DNA from: Sepiola atlantica
Lineage: Eukaryota; Mollusca; Cephalopoda; Sepiida; Sepiolidae
Direction of reading: 5' to 3'
Assembly (NCBI GenBank): GCA_963556195.1
Contig: OY744532.1
Location: forward strand, 76,772,153-76,836,152
DNA: 64,000 nt
Shown: piece after piece, positions 9,604 to 20,469 of the stretch
Layout of the letters: the number at the start of each line of letters is the position of its first letter
Position numbering within the stretch: the stretch's first letter is position 1
Position numbers and translations under genes: made by a program
The notes under the pieces: model-generated
Databases searched by the model: none
Told to the model about the DNA's origin: nothing
Seen by the model: the letters and a program-made list of their open reading frames with translations, nothing else

Positions 9604-11265
9604 TCTCGAAGTTGGTCAAGCTATAAGAATTGAAAAAGAAATGGTATGGGAAGCTGAGAGTAAGATGAAGAAAGGTAAAACTGGAGGACCCTCAGACGAT
9701 GCTGCAGACATTTTGAAGGCTGTAGGTGAACTAGGCATTGAGATGATCAGATTTGACAAATCAGATCATAAAAGAAGGGGTTGTTGCAAAACTACAATTG
9801 TGAATACGACGAGGGTAACGAAGGAGCTCTGGATAGTCAGTAATTACAGAGGCTTAAAATTGATGGATCAGGTTCTGAAAGTGATTGAGAATAATTGAGC
9901 AGCAAATAAGTCAAATAAGCATAGATAAAATGCGGTTTGGTTTTATGACTAATCGAAGTACCACTAGTGCTATATTTATCCTGAGACAAATACAAAAGAA
10001 GTCTTTTGGTAAGGAGAACTTGGTTTTGCTTTTGTGGATTTGGAGAAAGCTTTTGACAGTTTTATTAGATGTTGTCTGGTGGGCTTTGCATAAATTAGAG
10101 GCAAGCAAGTGATTGGTGAAGGTTGTTCAAGCAATGTACAGAAATGCTTAAAGTCATGTTAGAATTAACAGCACATTTAGTGACAGCTTTAATGTTAAAG
10201 TAGGAGTACATCAGGTTTCTGTATTGAGTCTGTTGCTTTTCATTTATGTCTTAGAAGCATTATCCAAGGAGTTTTGTACGAGTTGTCAGGAAGAAATGCT
10301 GTATGCTGATGATTTAGTACTTGCCTGTGAAACAATAGAAGTTAAAGACTTGGAGGAATACTATGGAAACTAAAAGTCTGAGAATTAATGTTACCAAGAC
10401 CAAAGTGATGATCAGTGGTTGTAGTGTTGCAAAGCCATCAGAAAGAGGAAAGTTCTTCTGACAAGTTTGTGGATGGGGCGTTGGGAGCAACTCAATTTTT
10501 TGTACTTTTAAGCATTCGGTACACAAGATGTGCAATGAAATTATTGGTAAGTTGAGAGATAACCAGTTTGTGTGCAAGAAGTGTAAGACAATAGAAACGG
10601 ATGCAAACTCAGATATGGAGAAAGTATATTTGGATGGTGAAGCTATTGAGATTGTTCATAACTTTTTTTTTACCTTAGTGATCCCATTGGCGCACAGGGT
10701 GGAGCAGGTGCTGATGTGATTGCATTAGTTAGGAGTGGATGGAGTAAGTTCAGGGACGTTCTGCCATTATTAACCAGCAGAGCATTACCACTATCGACCA
10801 AGGGAAGAGTCTATCAGGCATGTGTAGGCATTGTGATTATGTATTGAAGTGAAACTTGGCTAGTGAGGGTTGAGGACATGCGTTGCATGGAGAAAAATGA
10901 TATGAGAATGATATAATGGCTGTGTAATGTGAGTCGTAGAGCCAGGCTTAGATCTGATGACTTTAGAGGAAGATTAAATCTGAACAGTATACGGAGATGT
11001 GTGCAGAACAGGAGACGTTGTTGGTATGATCACATTGAAAGAATGGAAGAGAGTTCTTGGATTAGTAGATGTAGAACAGTTGAAGTAGCAGGCTAAGTTG
11101 GCAGGGAAGTTCAAGGAAAACATGGGAGGAAGTGATAAAGATTGATTTTGAGAGAAAGATCTGACCAGGTATAGGTGAGTTAGAATGTCAATTTCTAAAA
11201 GTCGCTCAACACATGCCATTATGTAAAACGCATATCAAATCAAATCTGATGATGATTATAACTCA
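9604..11265 (+). mobile_element. LINE (RTE-like), degenerate reverse transcriptase ORF
   Basis: A broken non-LTR retrotransposon ORF. In order it shows the pre-RT segment MVWEAESKMKKGK (from 9641), RFGFMTNRSTTSAIFILRQI (RT motif region, about 9930), a LEKAFD-like motif in another frame (about 10045), the catalytic YADD at 10302-10313, INVTKTKV (about 10387), a Cys/His segment (HSVHKMC...CKKCK, 10515-10590), and the C-terminal tail with VEDMRCMEKND and RRCWYDHIERME. Several frameshifts and stops. The 3' end is the family tail with a GAT-rich terminus near 11250. The endonuclease domain is absent: the 5' part is replaced by the SINE. Confidence 0.85.
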
Positions 11266-11329
11266 GACCTTAAGTTTAAATTTTTTTTAAAATAATTTTT
11301 TTTAAATTTAAAAAAAAATAAAAAATAAA

Positions 11330-11945
11330 AAACATGGATATATATTTGGATTATTCAGACTACTATTCTCATCATGGTTGTTATATTCACAACGTTTCAG
11401 CTGATTTAATGGGATTGTGATGGTGGTCAAATGGATAACGACACTGACTGACAACCTAGGTGTGATAAGTTCGAATCCAGTCGGTTCTATAGGCCCTCTT
11501 TCGCTTAGGGATGCTGGCAACCATTACGTGATCCTTCCTGCAAGAATGCCAACAACCGAATCAAGCCGGTCAACAAAGTTGTACCGTGTTGATTCATATG
11601 AATTTACTTTTTACCTGATGTCATCTTTTTGAACGACGGGCCCTTCTAATCGAACTAGGTGATCCCTTTGTCGAACATGGAAACCTACATGGAATTTCCA
11701 ACATAACGCTTTATTTAATCTGCAGTGGTAGATTGTTCTCATCCCGTCAGCCATGACCGGGTAGAAGTGTTAATTTTATATTATTCTTAGTTATTATCGT
11801 CTTTAATAGTTTTAAGCAACAGTCTTCTGGGGGTTGAAGGTTCAACCCTTACTACAGATACTCCTGAACTAGGTCGTAGGTTACATCGGCCAAAACATTG
11901 TGAATACAACAACCAAGATAAGAATAGTAGTCTGAATATAAATTA
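11330..11945. mobile_element. Foldback unit with Penelope-like ends
   Basis: The left end (GGATTATTCAGACTACTATT, CACAACGTTTCAG) and right end (CATCGGCCAAAACATTGTGA, GATAAGAATAGTAGTCTGAA) are inverted copies. The same arrangement is at 50775-51205, and the internal phrase GTCAGCCATGA.CGGGTAGAAG is shared between the two. The ends resemble decayed hammerhead regions of Penelope-like elements. Confidence 0.6.
11418..11640 (+). mobile_element. tRNA-derived SINE
   Basis: An A-box-like TGGTGGTCAAATGGATAACG is followed by a B box GTTCGAATCC at 11469-11478 and a conserved body with GATGCTGGCAACC. Two other copies, on the minus strand, are at 50591-50765 and 31065-31200. The A/B-box spacing fits a pol III internal promoter. 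It lies inside the foldback unit. Confidence 0.7.
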
Positions 11946-11964
11946 TCAACCGTCATTAAAAAAA

Positions 11965-12340
11965 ATTCTGAAACATTGATATATATATATGAGAAAGGAA
12001 GGATGAGGGTAATCCAACGTAATGGGAAATGTAAAAGGAAAAACCAAAAGATGTTTTTAAAAAAAATTTCGTTTCGTCTTTATTTGTAAGACTTCCTCAG
12101 GATGATAATTTTAAGAAAAATGTCATGCAAGTACATGAAAATATTGGGTTGACATGATGGGTTAATGAGAAGTAGTAGCCACTACTGGGAGCGCAGAACC
12201 GAGGTCTGAGGTCTGAGCTGAGAGAAGTCAGTGGCAGTGAATGAAATTAATGTGGATGGCTGTGAGTGAAAAAGTGGAGGGGTGGGGAAAGAGGAGGGGA
12301 GGGGGGAGGCTCTGTGTTTTTGATGTGTAGGTAGTGTCAT
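11965..12340 (-). mobile_element. Penelope-like terminal region
   Basis: Homologous to 13733-14000 and, inverted, to 15240-15443: GGTAATCCAACGTAATG, TTTCGTCTTTATTTGTAAGA, GTCATGCAAGTAC and GTAGTAGCCACTACTGG are shared. The orientation of the coding relic that follows (12740-13060) is also minus. The hammerhead-like core is at 12071-12100 on the minus strand, with CTGAGGA instead of the required CTGANGA, so it should be inactive. Confidence 0.65.
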
Positions 12341-13199
12341 TTTTAGGTGCATTTAGGCAGCATATTTTCATTTAGGCAAACGTTATTGAACAACACGGAA
12401 TCTTTTTGTTTGCTAAGACTTTTAAAAATATTTTTTTCAATATTCTGAATAATCCATTTAGTATTTCGTTCAAATTGGTGTAAGTTCCATAGACTTTTTT
12501 CCCCATTTTTCTTTTTTTCCGCGATTACTTTCGATTTGATTCATAAAATCACCATCAGGCGGGGTTAGTCTTGCTGTGTTTACAACTGTGTCTTTACTGT
12601 TGAGTTTTTTTAACGGCTCGTAATTTACCACTTTAAAATTAGCGTCTGTAATATTGAGATGTTGCATGAAAATGTGATTACATGCTAAGCGCGTGCAAAA
12701 TTCAAAAGTATGATTGCTTAATGGCTAAGAATTTGATGTTTGTTACTATGCTAGACACTTTGAAATGTTGTGACTAGTTTTGTAATTCACATTATTGATT
12801 GTGGGATGTTTGGTTTTTATGTAAAGGCCTTCAAGAATTTTTAATCTTTGATGTTGGTATCGTGGTGTATTCTTTTAGTATTGTTAACGTCTATATTGAG
12901 AAAGGTGGCAGTCATAGTTTTTAGTTGTTGGCAAATGAGCTAGTATAGCAGAGATGTAAGATGAGTGTTCAGGGAAGTGTTGTAGTAGTGAAACCGATGT
13001 AGCAATTAGTTTTATTATTATTGTCAGGCATTAAAACTGATATATTACATTGCTTCTTCCTAATGTGTTTTAGGTCTGAGAAGTGTTATTTTTAAATACG
13101 TGGTTTGATGTTTTCAATTTTCTATAATAAATGATGAGTCATATCTTATTATTACAGTTGATGGGGGATGTATATCGATGTATTATATTTCTAAGCTTT
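12341..13199 (-). mobile_element. Penelope-like element, C-terminal GIY-YIG region relic
   Basis: On the minus strand at about 13000-12960 the reading CYIGFTTTTLPEHSSYISAI resembles the GIY-YIG nuclease domain that ends Penelope-like proteins, and LKILEGLYIKTKHPTINN near 12840 resembles the conserved end of that domain. The frame is broken between them. The rest of the interval (12400-12740) is in the same orientation without motifs I recognise. Confidence 0.5.
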
Positions 13200-13345
13200 A
13201 TATATATACAATGAAAAAGAAAAGCCAAAAACTGTTATTTATGTATTCAACGTTTCGTCTTTATTGAAAGTATTCCTCAGGATGAAGAAAACAATGTAGA
13301 AAAATCATACAAAGTATTAATTTTGATTTGTCAGAAAGTGCCCAG
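13200..13345 (-). mobile_element. Penelope-like terminal fragment with hammerhead-like motif
   Basis: The minus strand reads CTGAGGA (13274-13280), a spacer and GACGAAACGTTGAATACA (ending near 13241). It is a further copy of the terminal region found at 11965 and 13733, flanked by TATATA runs. The CTGAGGA change at a fixed core position argues against activity. Confidence 0.55.
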
Positions 13346-13434
13346 ATTTCGGCATGGCTATAGGCACGAACAAGCAGACAATGAAAATCATGATTTTGGT
13401 TATGGCATTATCAACAAGTAGTCTGTCTCATTCA

Positions 13435-13436
<2 letters not shown>

Positions 13437-13504
<68 letters not shown>
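13437..13504. repeat. (TA)n microsatellite
   Basis: About 34 uninterrupted TA units; the ORF through it is an artefact. Confidence 0.97.
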
Positions 13505-13508
<4 letters not shown>

Positions 13509-13691
13509 TATTGGTGATTGCAGCGTTCGTTGGGTTTTTTTTTTGTTGCTTACTATTATTTCGATTGTCTCACTTCCTAAGTGATTAAGATGCAGAACAT
13601 TGCATTATTAGTCACCTTAACTTTATAGGACGTATTTTTCGTTAATATATATATATTTTTTATTAATCCATGGAAATTAATAAAAATTAAT

Positions 13692-13734
<43 letters not shown>

Positions 13735-13814
13735 GAAAAGAAGGAGGAAGGTAATCCGACGTAATGAGAAAATGAAAAAGGAAAACCAAAAAGGGATGTT
13801 TTTTATGTGTACAT

Positions 13815-13850
13815 CAACGTTTCGTCTTTATTTATAAGACTTCATCAGGA
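13815..13850 (-). ncRNA. Hammerhead-like motif, left arm of the Penelope-like element
   Basis: The minus strand carries CTGATGA (13842-13848) and GAAA (13820-13823) around a GTCTT/AAGAC hairpin, the same as in the right arm. One extra A lies between the core and stem II, and stem I does not pair, so it is probably degenerate. Confidence 0.45.
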
Positions 13851-14314
13851 TGATAATATAAAGAAAAATGTCATGCAAGTACGTGCACATATAGGGTTGA
13901 CATTATGGGAAGAAGGGAGGAAAGTAGTAGCCACTACTGGAGAAAACAGTAGGGCTGACGTCCGGGCTTAGTGGAGCCAGTAGTGAGGAATGAAAGTAAA
14001 TGTTTATGAAACTGAGTGAAGAAAAGTGGAAAGGTAGGGGTGAGCAGGGATACTGTGGCTGGTTGTAAGAGAAAAAGGGAGGGGTGAGTGGGATGAGCGG
14101 GAATAATGTGGATGGCAGTGAGTGAGGGAGTGGAGGGATGGGGAAGAAGGAGGCTGGAATATTTGAACAGGTGGCTGTGGCAAAGACTGAAGGAAAAAAT
14201 AGGAAGGTTTGGGTTCATGGTGAATGGGGATGTATGTGTGTGGGGGGGGGGTGTATGCAGAGAAATAGAGGGTGGGTAGAGAAGGAGGAGGGGGCGACCT
14301 GTGATTTTGGTGGA

Positions 14315-14583
14315 TGGGTGAATGAACACAAAAGGGACATAAAAAACAACAACCCTCTCAGTGCCCTTTTCTCCCATGCACTAGAGCACGGTCATGCCTT
14401 CAAATTTGAACAAGCTGAAATCACAAAATACATCCACAACAAAGATCGGCGAAGACTGCTGGAAACTGCACTCATCACCGCCTCCAACACCATCAAGCAA
14501 CGAAATTGCTTCTTTAACCTATCCCCCTTAATAAGCAAAATCATCCTTACTGAAAAAAGACTCATGCCAGATCATAGATAACA
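14315..14583 (+). pseudogene. C-terminal part of GIY-YIG nuclease domain, Penelope-like
   Basis: Reads NEHKRDIKNNNPLSALFSHA then EHGHAFKFEQ and NKDRRRLLETALITASNTIK, the middle and end of the GIY-YIG endonuclease domain typical of Penelope-like retroelements. The front of the domain (the GIY-YIG motif itself) is missing: the ORF runs back into the inverted left arm at about 14315. The stop is at 14579-14581. In this element family the nuclease is thought to nick the target before reverse transcription. Confidence 0.75.
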
Positions 14584-15354
14584 TCTATTTTTATCTCTGA
14601 CCTTAATGACACTCTCCCACTTATCTCCGCATATATACCCACATACCCCCACCCACACATCTTCATCCTCCACGAATCTTAACTTTTTCTAACTCACTCT
14701 TTCCCTCACATTTTTAACACAGCAAGCCGGTGAAACCTTCTCACTTTTCAAAATATTTCAAATATTTCACACCTAATCACAACAAATCTCCCCTCTCACC
14801 CTCACCCATTCCCCCTCTCAACCACTTCTCTCGTACTCTCACACTTCCATACCTCCCACTCTCAAATCCCCTCATTTTCTCAAATCCTCTCTAAGACCGT
14901 GACGTTCCCCCATCCACCAAAATCACAGGCCGCCCCTTCTTCTCTACCCACCTCCATTTCTCTGCATACACCTCCCCCCACACATACATGCCCATTCACC
15001 ATGAACCCAAACCTTCCAACCTATTTTTTCCTTCAGTCTTTGCCACAGCCACCTGTTCAAATATTCCAGTCTCCTTCTTCCCCACCACTCCACTCTCTCA
15101 CTCACTGCCATCCACATCATTCCCGCTCATCCCCCCCCACCTTTTTCTCTTACAACCAGCTACAGTATCCCTGCTCACCCCCACCTTTCCACTCAGTTTC
15201 ATAAACATTTACTTTCATTCCTCACTACTGGCTCCACTAAGCCCGGACGTCAGCCCTACTGTTTTCTCCAGTAGTGGCTACTACTTTCCTCCCTTCTTCC
15301 CATAATGTCAACCCTATATGTGCAAGTACTTGCATGACATTTTTCTTTATATTA

Positions 15355-15400
15355 TCATCCTGATGAAGTCTTATAAATAAAGACGAAACGTTGATGTACA
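15355..15400 (+). ncRNA. Hammerhead-like motif, right arm of the Penelope-like element
   Basis: CTGATGA at 15360-15366, hairpin GTCTT/AAGAC, GAAA at 15385-15388, then a weak stem III ACG/TGT with loop TTGA and a GTA triplet. The core sequence fits the hammerhead, but there is an extra A before stem II and no pairing for stem I next to the cleavage site. Likely a decayed ribozyme. Confidence 0.45.
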
Positions 15401-15441
15401 CATAAAAAACATCCCTTTTTGGTTTTCCTTTTTCATTTTCC

Positions 15442-15482
<41 letters not shown>

Positions 15483-15485
<3 letters not shown>

Positions 15486-15720
15486 CTCTTACATATCTAG
15501 TAAGATACACTTTTACTATTGAAAATTTTGTCAAATAATGCTAAACACAAATTTAACTAAAACCGTAAGAAGAAAACATGATTTGCAGCAACTGTAGCCA
15601 TTCGTACTGAATACTGTATTCTCATAATAAACAAATAGGGTACGTTCGTTTTTTTGTTTTTTTTATCGATATATCTTCTATTACTAATGGAGATTTAGTA
15701 TCTTTCGGTCTTAGAGGATA
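15483..15720. other. Unassigned; holds one isolated satellite-like unit
   Basis: A/T-rich. The segment 15673-15709 (CTTCTATTACTAATGGAGAT, TTAGTATCT) is a diverged single copy of the 58-bp satellite monomer found at 16445. Confidence 0.5.
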
Positions 15721-16281
15721 TCTTCTACGTATATAAAACTCAATGTCTTTGTGTTCCCTATAGAAAGAAAGGTTAGAAAATCTACATAAAATCTAAGTGT
15801 ATTATGTAAACTTTACTGGGGATAACAATGGAAGTGTCCCCAAATCTCCAAGGGCTATAAGAGCATAACCCCCTTAAAACTTTAAATATATCCTATTTTT
15901 ATGAAGTTTAAATCATATGTATAAGATTTTCTAAGGAAGACAATGGAAGTGGTGTCGAATCTTTAAATATCCTCTTAACCTAAGGGAGCTAAGGGGGCTG
16001 AACCTCTTTACCCTCTATGTGCCCCACCCCTAAGTGACCCATGGCGACAGCAACCCCTTAAAACGTCAAATACGTATATCCGATTTTAATGAAATTTAAA
16101 CCATATATATAATTCAGAGAGTTTTCAAACATTTCAGCTTCTTCCGACTATATTAGGGACGAAAAGGGAGGAGGGGCCAGTAAAAACAAAAAAGAAAGTA
16201 ATGTGGTGTTACGAGCATAGTGAAAAGGTACATAGTAGTGATTCTCATCCAATCCCGAGCAACATTGGGTCTTCCTGCTAG
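15721..16281 (+). mobile_element. Helitron-like non-autonomous element
   Basis: The 5' end is TC (TCTTCTACGTATATAAAACT). Near the 3' end is a small hairpin CCCGAGCAACATTGGG (16254-16269), followed after 8 bases by CTAG (16278-16281) and a T in the flank. A subterminal hairpin followed by CTRR, with no target duplication, is the Helitron signature. The interior has no ORF. Confidence 0.55.
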
Positions 16282-16444
16282 TTTTATACAAATGTTAACA
16301 AAATCTATACCTACATTCATCTATGCACATACATCTGTTCATACATACATTAACACACAGTCTATGTTTTAGTATCTCAAATACGTATAATCCCCACCCC
16401 CTCCAAATTCTGCTTGTAACCAAATATCTTTCAATTTATTACAA

Positions 16445-17108
16445 ACCGAGATTTGGTATCTGTCTGTCTCAAGCTAAAACTATACTATTACTTCTATTAC
16501 TAACGGAGATTTGGTATCTGTCTGTCTCAAGCTAAAACTATACTATTACTTCTATTACTAACGGAGATTTGGTATCTGTCTGTCTCAAGCTAAAACTATA
16601 CTATTACTTCTATTACTAACGGAGATTTGGTATCTGTCTGTCTCAAGCTAAAACTATACTATTACTTCTATTACTAACGGAGATTTGGTATCTGTCTGTC
16701 TCAAGCTAAAACTATACTATTACTTCTATTACTAACGGAGATTTGGTATCTGTCTGTCTCAAGCTAAAACTATACTATTACTTCTATTACTACGGAGATT
16801 TGGTATCTGTCTGTCTCAAGCTAAAACTATACTATTACTTCTATTACTAACGGAGATTTGGTATCTGTCTGTCTCAAGCTAAAACTATACTATTACTTCT
16901 ATTACTAACGGAGATTTGGTATCTGTCTGTCTCAAGCTAAAACTATACTATTACTTCTATTACTAACAGAGATTTGGTATCTGTCTGTCTCAAGCTAAAA
17001 CTATACTATTACTTCTATTACTAACGGAGATTTGGTATCTGTCTGTCTCAAGCTAAAACTATACTATTACTTCTATTACTAACGGAGATTTGGTATCTGT
17101 CTGTCTGA
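16445..17108 (+). repeat. 58-bp satellite, about 11 units
   Basis: The unit is ACGGAGATTTGGTATCTGTC followed by TGTCTCAAGCTAAAACTATA and CTATTACTTCTATTACTA. Units are almost identical apart from a one-base deletion near 16792 and an A near 16969, so the array has been recently expanded or homogenised. The last unit diverges (CTGAAACCAAAAC). Confidence 0.97.
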
Positions 17109-17400
17109 AACCAAAACTATACTAGTATTTTTATCAATTGTACTACTGTACTCTCTTTTAATTCTCAGTTTAGGTGTGGGGATTAGTGCACAGTATCTGT
17201 TCTGATTTCATGAGACCATCCTCCTAGGGAATACCTTCTATTTTTTTGGGTGGGGGATGGAGGGTAGTGTGGTATCTGTTCTGTTGTCATAATAATTACC
17301 TCCCAGGCATTACCTCCTTCTTTGGGAGGGGAGTTGCATACATCAACTAGAAATGGTAACAATCGGCTGTTCATTAGCAAATTCAACACTTACATTATAT
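17109..17400. other. No feature recognised
   Basis: Mixed sequence that repeats the words GTATCTGTTCTG twice (17193 and 17271), possibly decayed satellite. No ORF of note. Confidence 0.4.
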
Positions 17401-17880
17401 ATGTGTGGCGAACATGATGGTCCATAGCCAGTATCGAGCGGTGGAAGTGGACCCAACTTGCTTTGTCTCCGTTATAAAAGGATCCGTCTTTGCTTGGCAT
17501 GTAGTTTGAAAAGTGGGGAAATGTCAAGCAAGCGAGTCCATCTTGATAAGAGTATGAACTCGGAATTGTCTGTGTTCTGATTGGTCAAAAGGAATTGACT
17601 GTGTTCTGATTGGTCAAAAGGAATTGACTGTGTTCTGATTGGTCAAAAGGAATTGACTGTGTTCTGATTGGTCAAAAGGAATTGACTGCGATCATTTAAT
17701 GTGTGACTTGGGGAGAAAAAGAATAAAGGAGAAAAGAGAGAAGTGGGAGACAACGTCGAGTCATTTGTGAGCCGTATTATTTTTTATTGAAGCATCAGAG
17801 AGATCGTTGGTTTCATCCAGTGGAACGGAGCTTTGGAGTCCGACTGATAGACTTCCAAATTCCCTCTTTCGATATGCTAG
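17401..17880 (+). mobile_element. LTR-retrotransposon-like leader repeat, copy 1
   Basis: Homologous to 29065-29560: shared words GTGGCG, CCAG.ATCGAGCGGTGGA, GTCTTTGCTTGGC, CTGATTGGT and AGACTTC.AAATTCCC. The start TGGCGAACATGATGG could be a primer-binding site next to an LTR end, but no paired LTR was found, so the class is uncertain. Confidence 0.4.
17563..17690 (+). repeat. 29-bp tandem repeat with CCAAT boxes, 4 units
   Basis: Unit AATTGACTGTGTTCTGATTG plus GTCAAAAGG. Each unit has GATTGG, the reverse complement of a CCAAT box (NF-Y-type site). The homologous repeat near 29310 has only one CTGATTGGT, so the tandem expansion is specific to this copy. It looks like a promoter or enhancer repeat within the element. 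Confidence 0.85.
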
Positions 17881-18827
17881 CAAAAACTCTGAGAATGTTG
17901 TTTGCTATCTTCTCACTGTGCACATTTCATCTGTACATGAATATTTTAGGTGGTGGGGGGAGGGCGAATAACATAAATAAAGAGTGAATGATGAGAGAAG
18001 AGATGATAGAATTAACTGATAGGAATAATTGAGAGAGAGAGAGAGAGAGGTCTATTATAACACCATAATGTATTCTGAAATCCTTTGACTTTGTGAAAAT
18101 TGACGTGTCACAAAGTAGGTGTTTTGGTGACATGTAAAAATTTAAATATCCTCTAATATATAAAGTGAAATTTGTCGGATTTTCGAAGCTAGACCTAAAT
18201 AGCAATGCATATGACAGATCGATATTTCATTCTGACTACCCAGTGATTTACGTACATTTACAGTCTGAACTAATAAAATCTTACATAAAACAAAAACATT
18301 TCAATCGATTTCATTGGTTACATATTCTATCTGGTCTGATAATTATTATAACAGCATACATTGCGTAAGATTCACCGTTTTTTTATGAATAAAAAATTCA
18401 AAATGGCTTCCATAACTGTTCAGTACATAATTATTCAGATTTTTTTACTATATTTAGATTCAGACTACTTTTACAGAATTAAAAATCAAACATTTCTCTA
18501 CAATTAATTATTCACACTTTCCTGAATAATGCCTTCTACAACGATTACACATAAATAATTCTCGTTAGTATAAAATAATTTTAAACATTTTCCATATTCT
18601 CATACACATTAAATAATGCTCATTTTTTTTTTCATGCAGAAGCGAAACTCGAAAATGATTTATACATTACGATGACATTACATTTAAAACATTTACTGGT
18701 TTCGATCCATTTATTTTCTGCTAGATTTCGTTAACATCAATGTTCATCAGCCATCTTTCATTTTGCTACCTCCAACCTCTGCGGAGGAAACTGTTCGTTT
18801 TCATTTCGTTTTGGTCCTCCAGTTTTA
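17881..18827. other. A/T-rich, no gene recognised
   Basis: A short (GA)n tract lies at 18029-18048. Several ORFs of 60-90 codons have no motif and biased A/T codons. Confidence 0.5.
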
Positions 18828-19386
18828 TAAATCGGGGACTTATGTTTTGAGGCATGTCCGTCCGTCCGGATTTTTCTCCGCAACCATCCATTGAATTTCT
18901 CTGAAATTTTGCATGAAGTTGTAACTTTGTTCAGGTTAGAAAGTGACATTCTCCGATTTAAAAAAAAAACCTGGTTAGCCCCTCAGGGGGTCAAAAGGCC
19001 CCGAAATGGCAAAAAATGACGTTTTTTGCCCCATAACTTTTCATCCATCCATTCAATTTCTCTGAAACTTGGCCAAAATGTGGAGGCAATTGTTCCTAAT
19101 AGAAAATAAGTATCACTAACCTTGGAAAAAATCTGGTTCGCGCCCCCAGGGCGTCAAAAGCCACCAAAATGGCAAAAAAATGACCCTTTTCTCCCATAAC
19201 GTTTGATCCATCCATTCAATTTTTCTGAAACTTGGCCAAAATGTAGAGGCAATTGTTCTGGATATAAAATGAGCATCCTTGACCCCAGAAAAATTCTGGT
19301 TTGCGCCCCCAGGGAGTCAAAAGGGGGGGGGGGTGTTAAAAAATCGACTCACATACAGAGGGAGACCACGCACGCGCGGCTTGTTC
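18828..19386 (+). repeat. Dispersed repeat family, copy 2
   Basis: Full-length match to 8111-8692, with the same three internal 165-bp-spaced units (ATCCATCCATTCAATTT, CTTGGCCAAAATGT, CCCCCAGG). It ends in CCACGCACGCGCGGCTTGTT. A poly(G) run at 19324 replaces part of the third unit. Confidence 0.8.
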
Positions 19387-20185
19387 GTTACGTTTTCTGA
19401 TTCTTACTTTTTACATTTACACACCGATTCATGCGTTAGTTTCGATTTTTTTTTTTTTTAGTTTCCTCTGATAAGATTATGTCCTGAACTTATATATTTT
19501 TTAAAGAATTTGTTTCTCTTAATACTTTAATTACATGACAATCATTAATTATAATAGCAATTACTTTCTTAAAAAAATTGTGCTGAGGATAAGTGTTAAT
19601 GAGATGGATAGATTGACAGGTGAATGATGAATTATGATAGGATTGAAAATAATAAATGGAATGCATTAAATTTGACGGCTTATGTTAATAATTACATTTA
19701 AACTTTAAACAAAATAATAGAAATAAATATATAATATAAACAAATTTTTTTTTTTAAAGATTCCTTTAGATACCTAAAAAAATGTCCATGAAAATCTGTT
19801 ATAAAATTTAAAAGATAAATAAGTAAATAAATAAAATAAAAATCACATTATTCGATAAAAAAGTGTTTTGTATACATAAATTAAAAAAAATGTCAAGTTT
19901 GTATCCCTACGCCGAACTCATAAACAGTTTAAGTAAGTTACAAAGACAATACTTTCGTTTGATAGGTGGCCGTGTTTATAAACATTCGTCTTCAATTCCA
20001 ATATTTTATGCTATCTTTCAGGGTTCGAATCACACTAGACAATTGTTTTTTTTTGCTCTAACGTTCTAGTTATTTCCTAGAGAATATCGATCATCATAAA
20101 CCTGAATAATGCACTTTATATTTTTATATTTTATTGCGATTTAAAGTAAAAAAAACACCAAAACTGTCTTTCATTTTAACTGACG
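19387..20185. other. A/T-rich, repeat scraps only
   Basis: Contains GGATAAGTGTTAATGAGATGG (about 19578), a phrase also near 28428 and 37880, so part of a dispersed repeat. No ORF with motif. Confidence 0.45.
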
Positions 20186-20220
20186 TGAAGAAGCCCGGCG
20201 TTGACGGGTACTTCGGTTAG
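20186..20220 (+). mobile_element. Helitron-like 3' terminus
   Basis: Hairpin CCCGGCGTTGACGGG (20194-20208) followed after 8 bases by TTAG and T. It has the same layout as the terminus at 16254 but TTAG in place of CTAG. The 5' end was not identified. Confidence 0.45.
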
Positions 20221-20469
20221 TAAGATAATATAATACCAATTAATACTAAAACTTTCTATTCCCTTTCTCCCACCACTTTTCGTCTCATTCGCCCCTTTTT
20301 TCACCATTGAAAACTTTTAATGTGCGAGAACAAGATTATCGGGTTTTTTGAATTATATAAACTTAAAGCCAAAGGGAGATAATTCTATTCTTATATACTG
20401 GAGTTACTTCCCTTCTTCCATATGCTTATTCCATATTTTTATTGTATAAACTAAAAATAACAAACAGAT

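Larger units (their letters stand above)
13733..15443 (+). mobile_element. Penelope-like element with 0.55-kb inverted arms
   Basis: The left arm 13733-14318 and right arm 14911-15443 are reverse complements, from GGTAATCC/ATACATAT-flanked outer ends to the inner pair TTTTGGTGGATGGG and CCCATCCACCAAAA. A broken nuclease ORF lies between them in plus orientation, so the right arm is the natural 3' end and the left arm an inverted copy of it. Penelope-like elements are known for such 5'-truncated, inverted arrangements. (TA)n tracts flank both sides (13694-13732 and 15444-15482), which suggests insertion into a TA repeat. Confidence 0.85.

Noticed and set aside
12071..12100. Active hammerhead on the minus strand
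   Set aside because: The core reads CTGAGGA, and stem III and the cleavage triplet are missing.
14899..15305. Overlapping Pro/Ser/His-rich ORFs and their minus-strand partners at 13934-14377
   Set aside because: They lie in the inverted arms of the Penelope-like element, and the two strands mirror each other.
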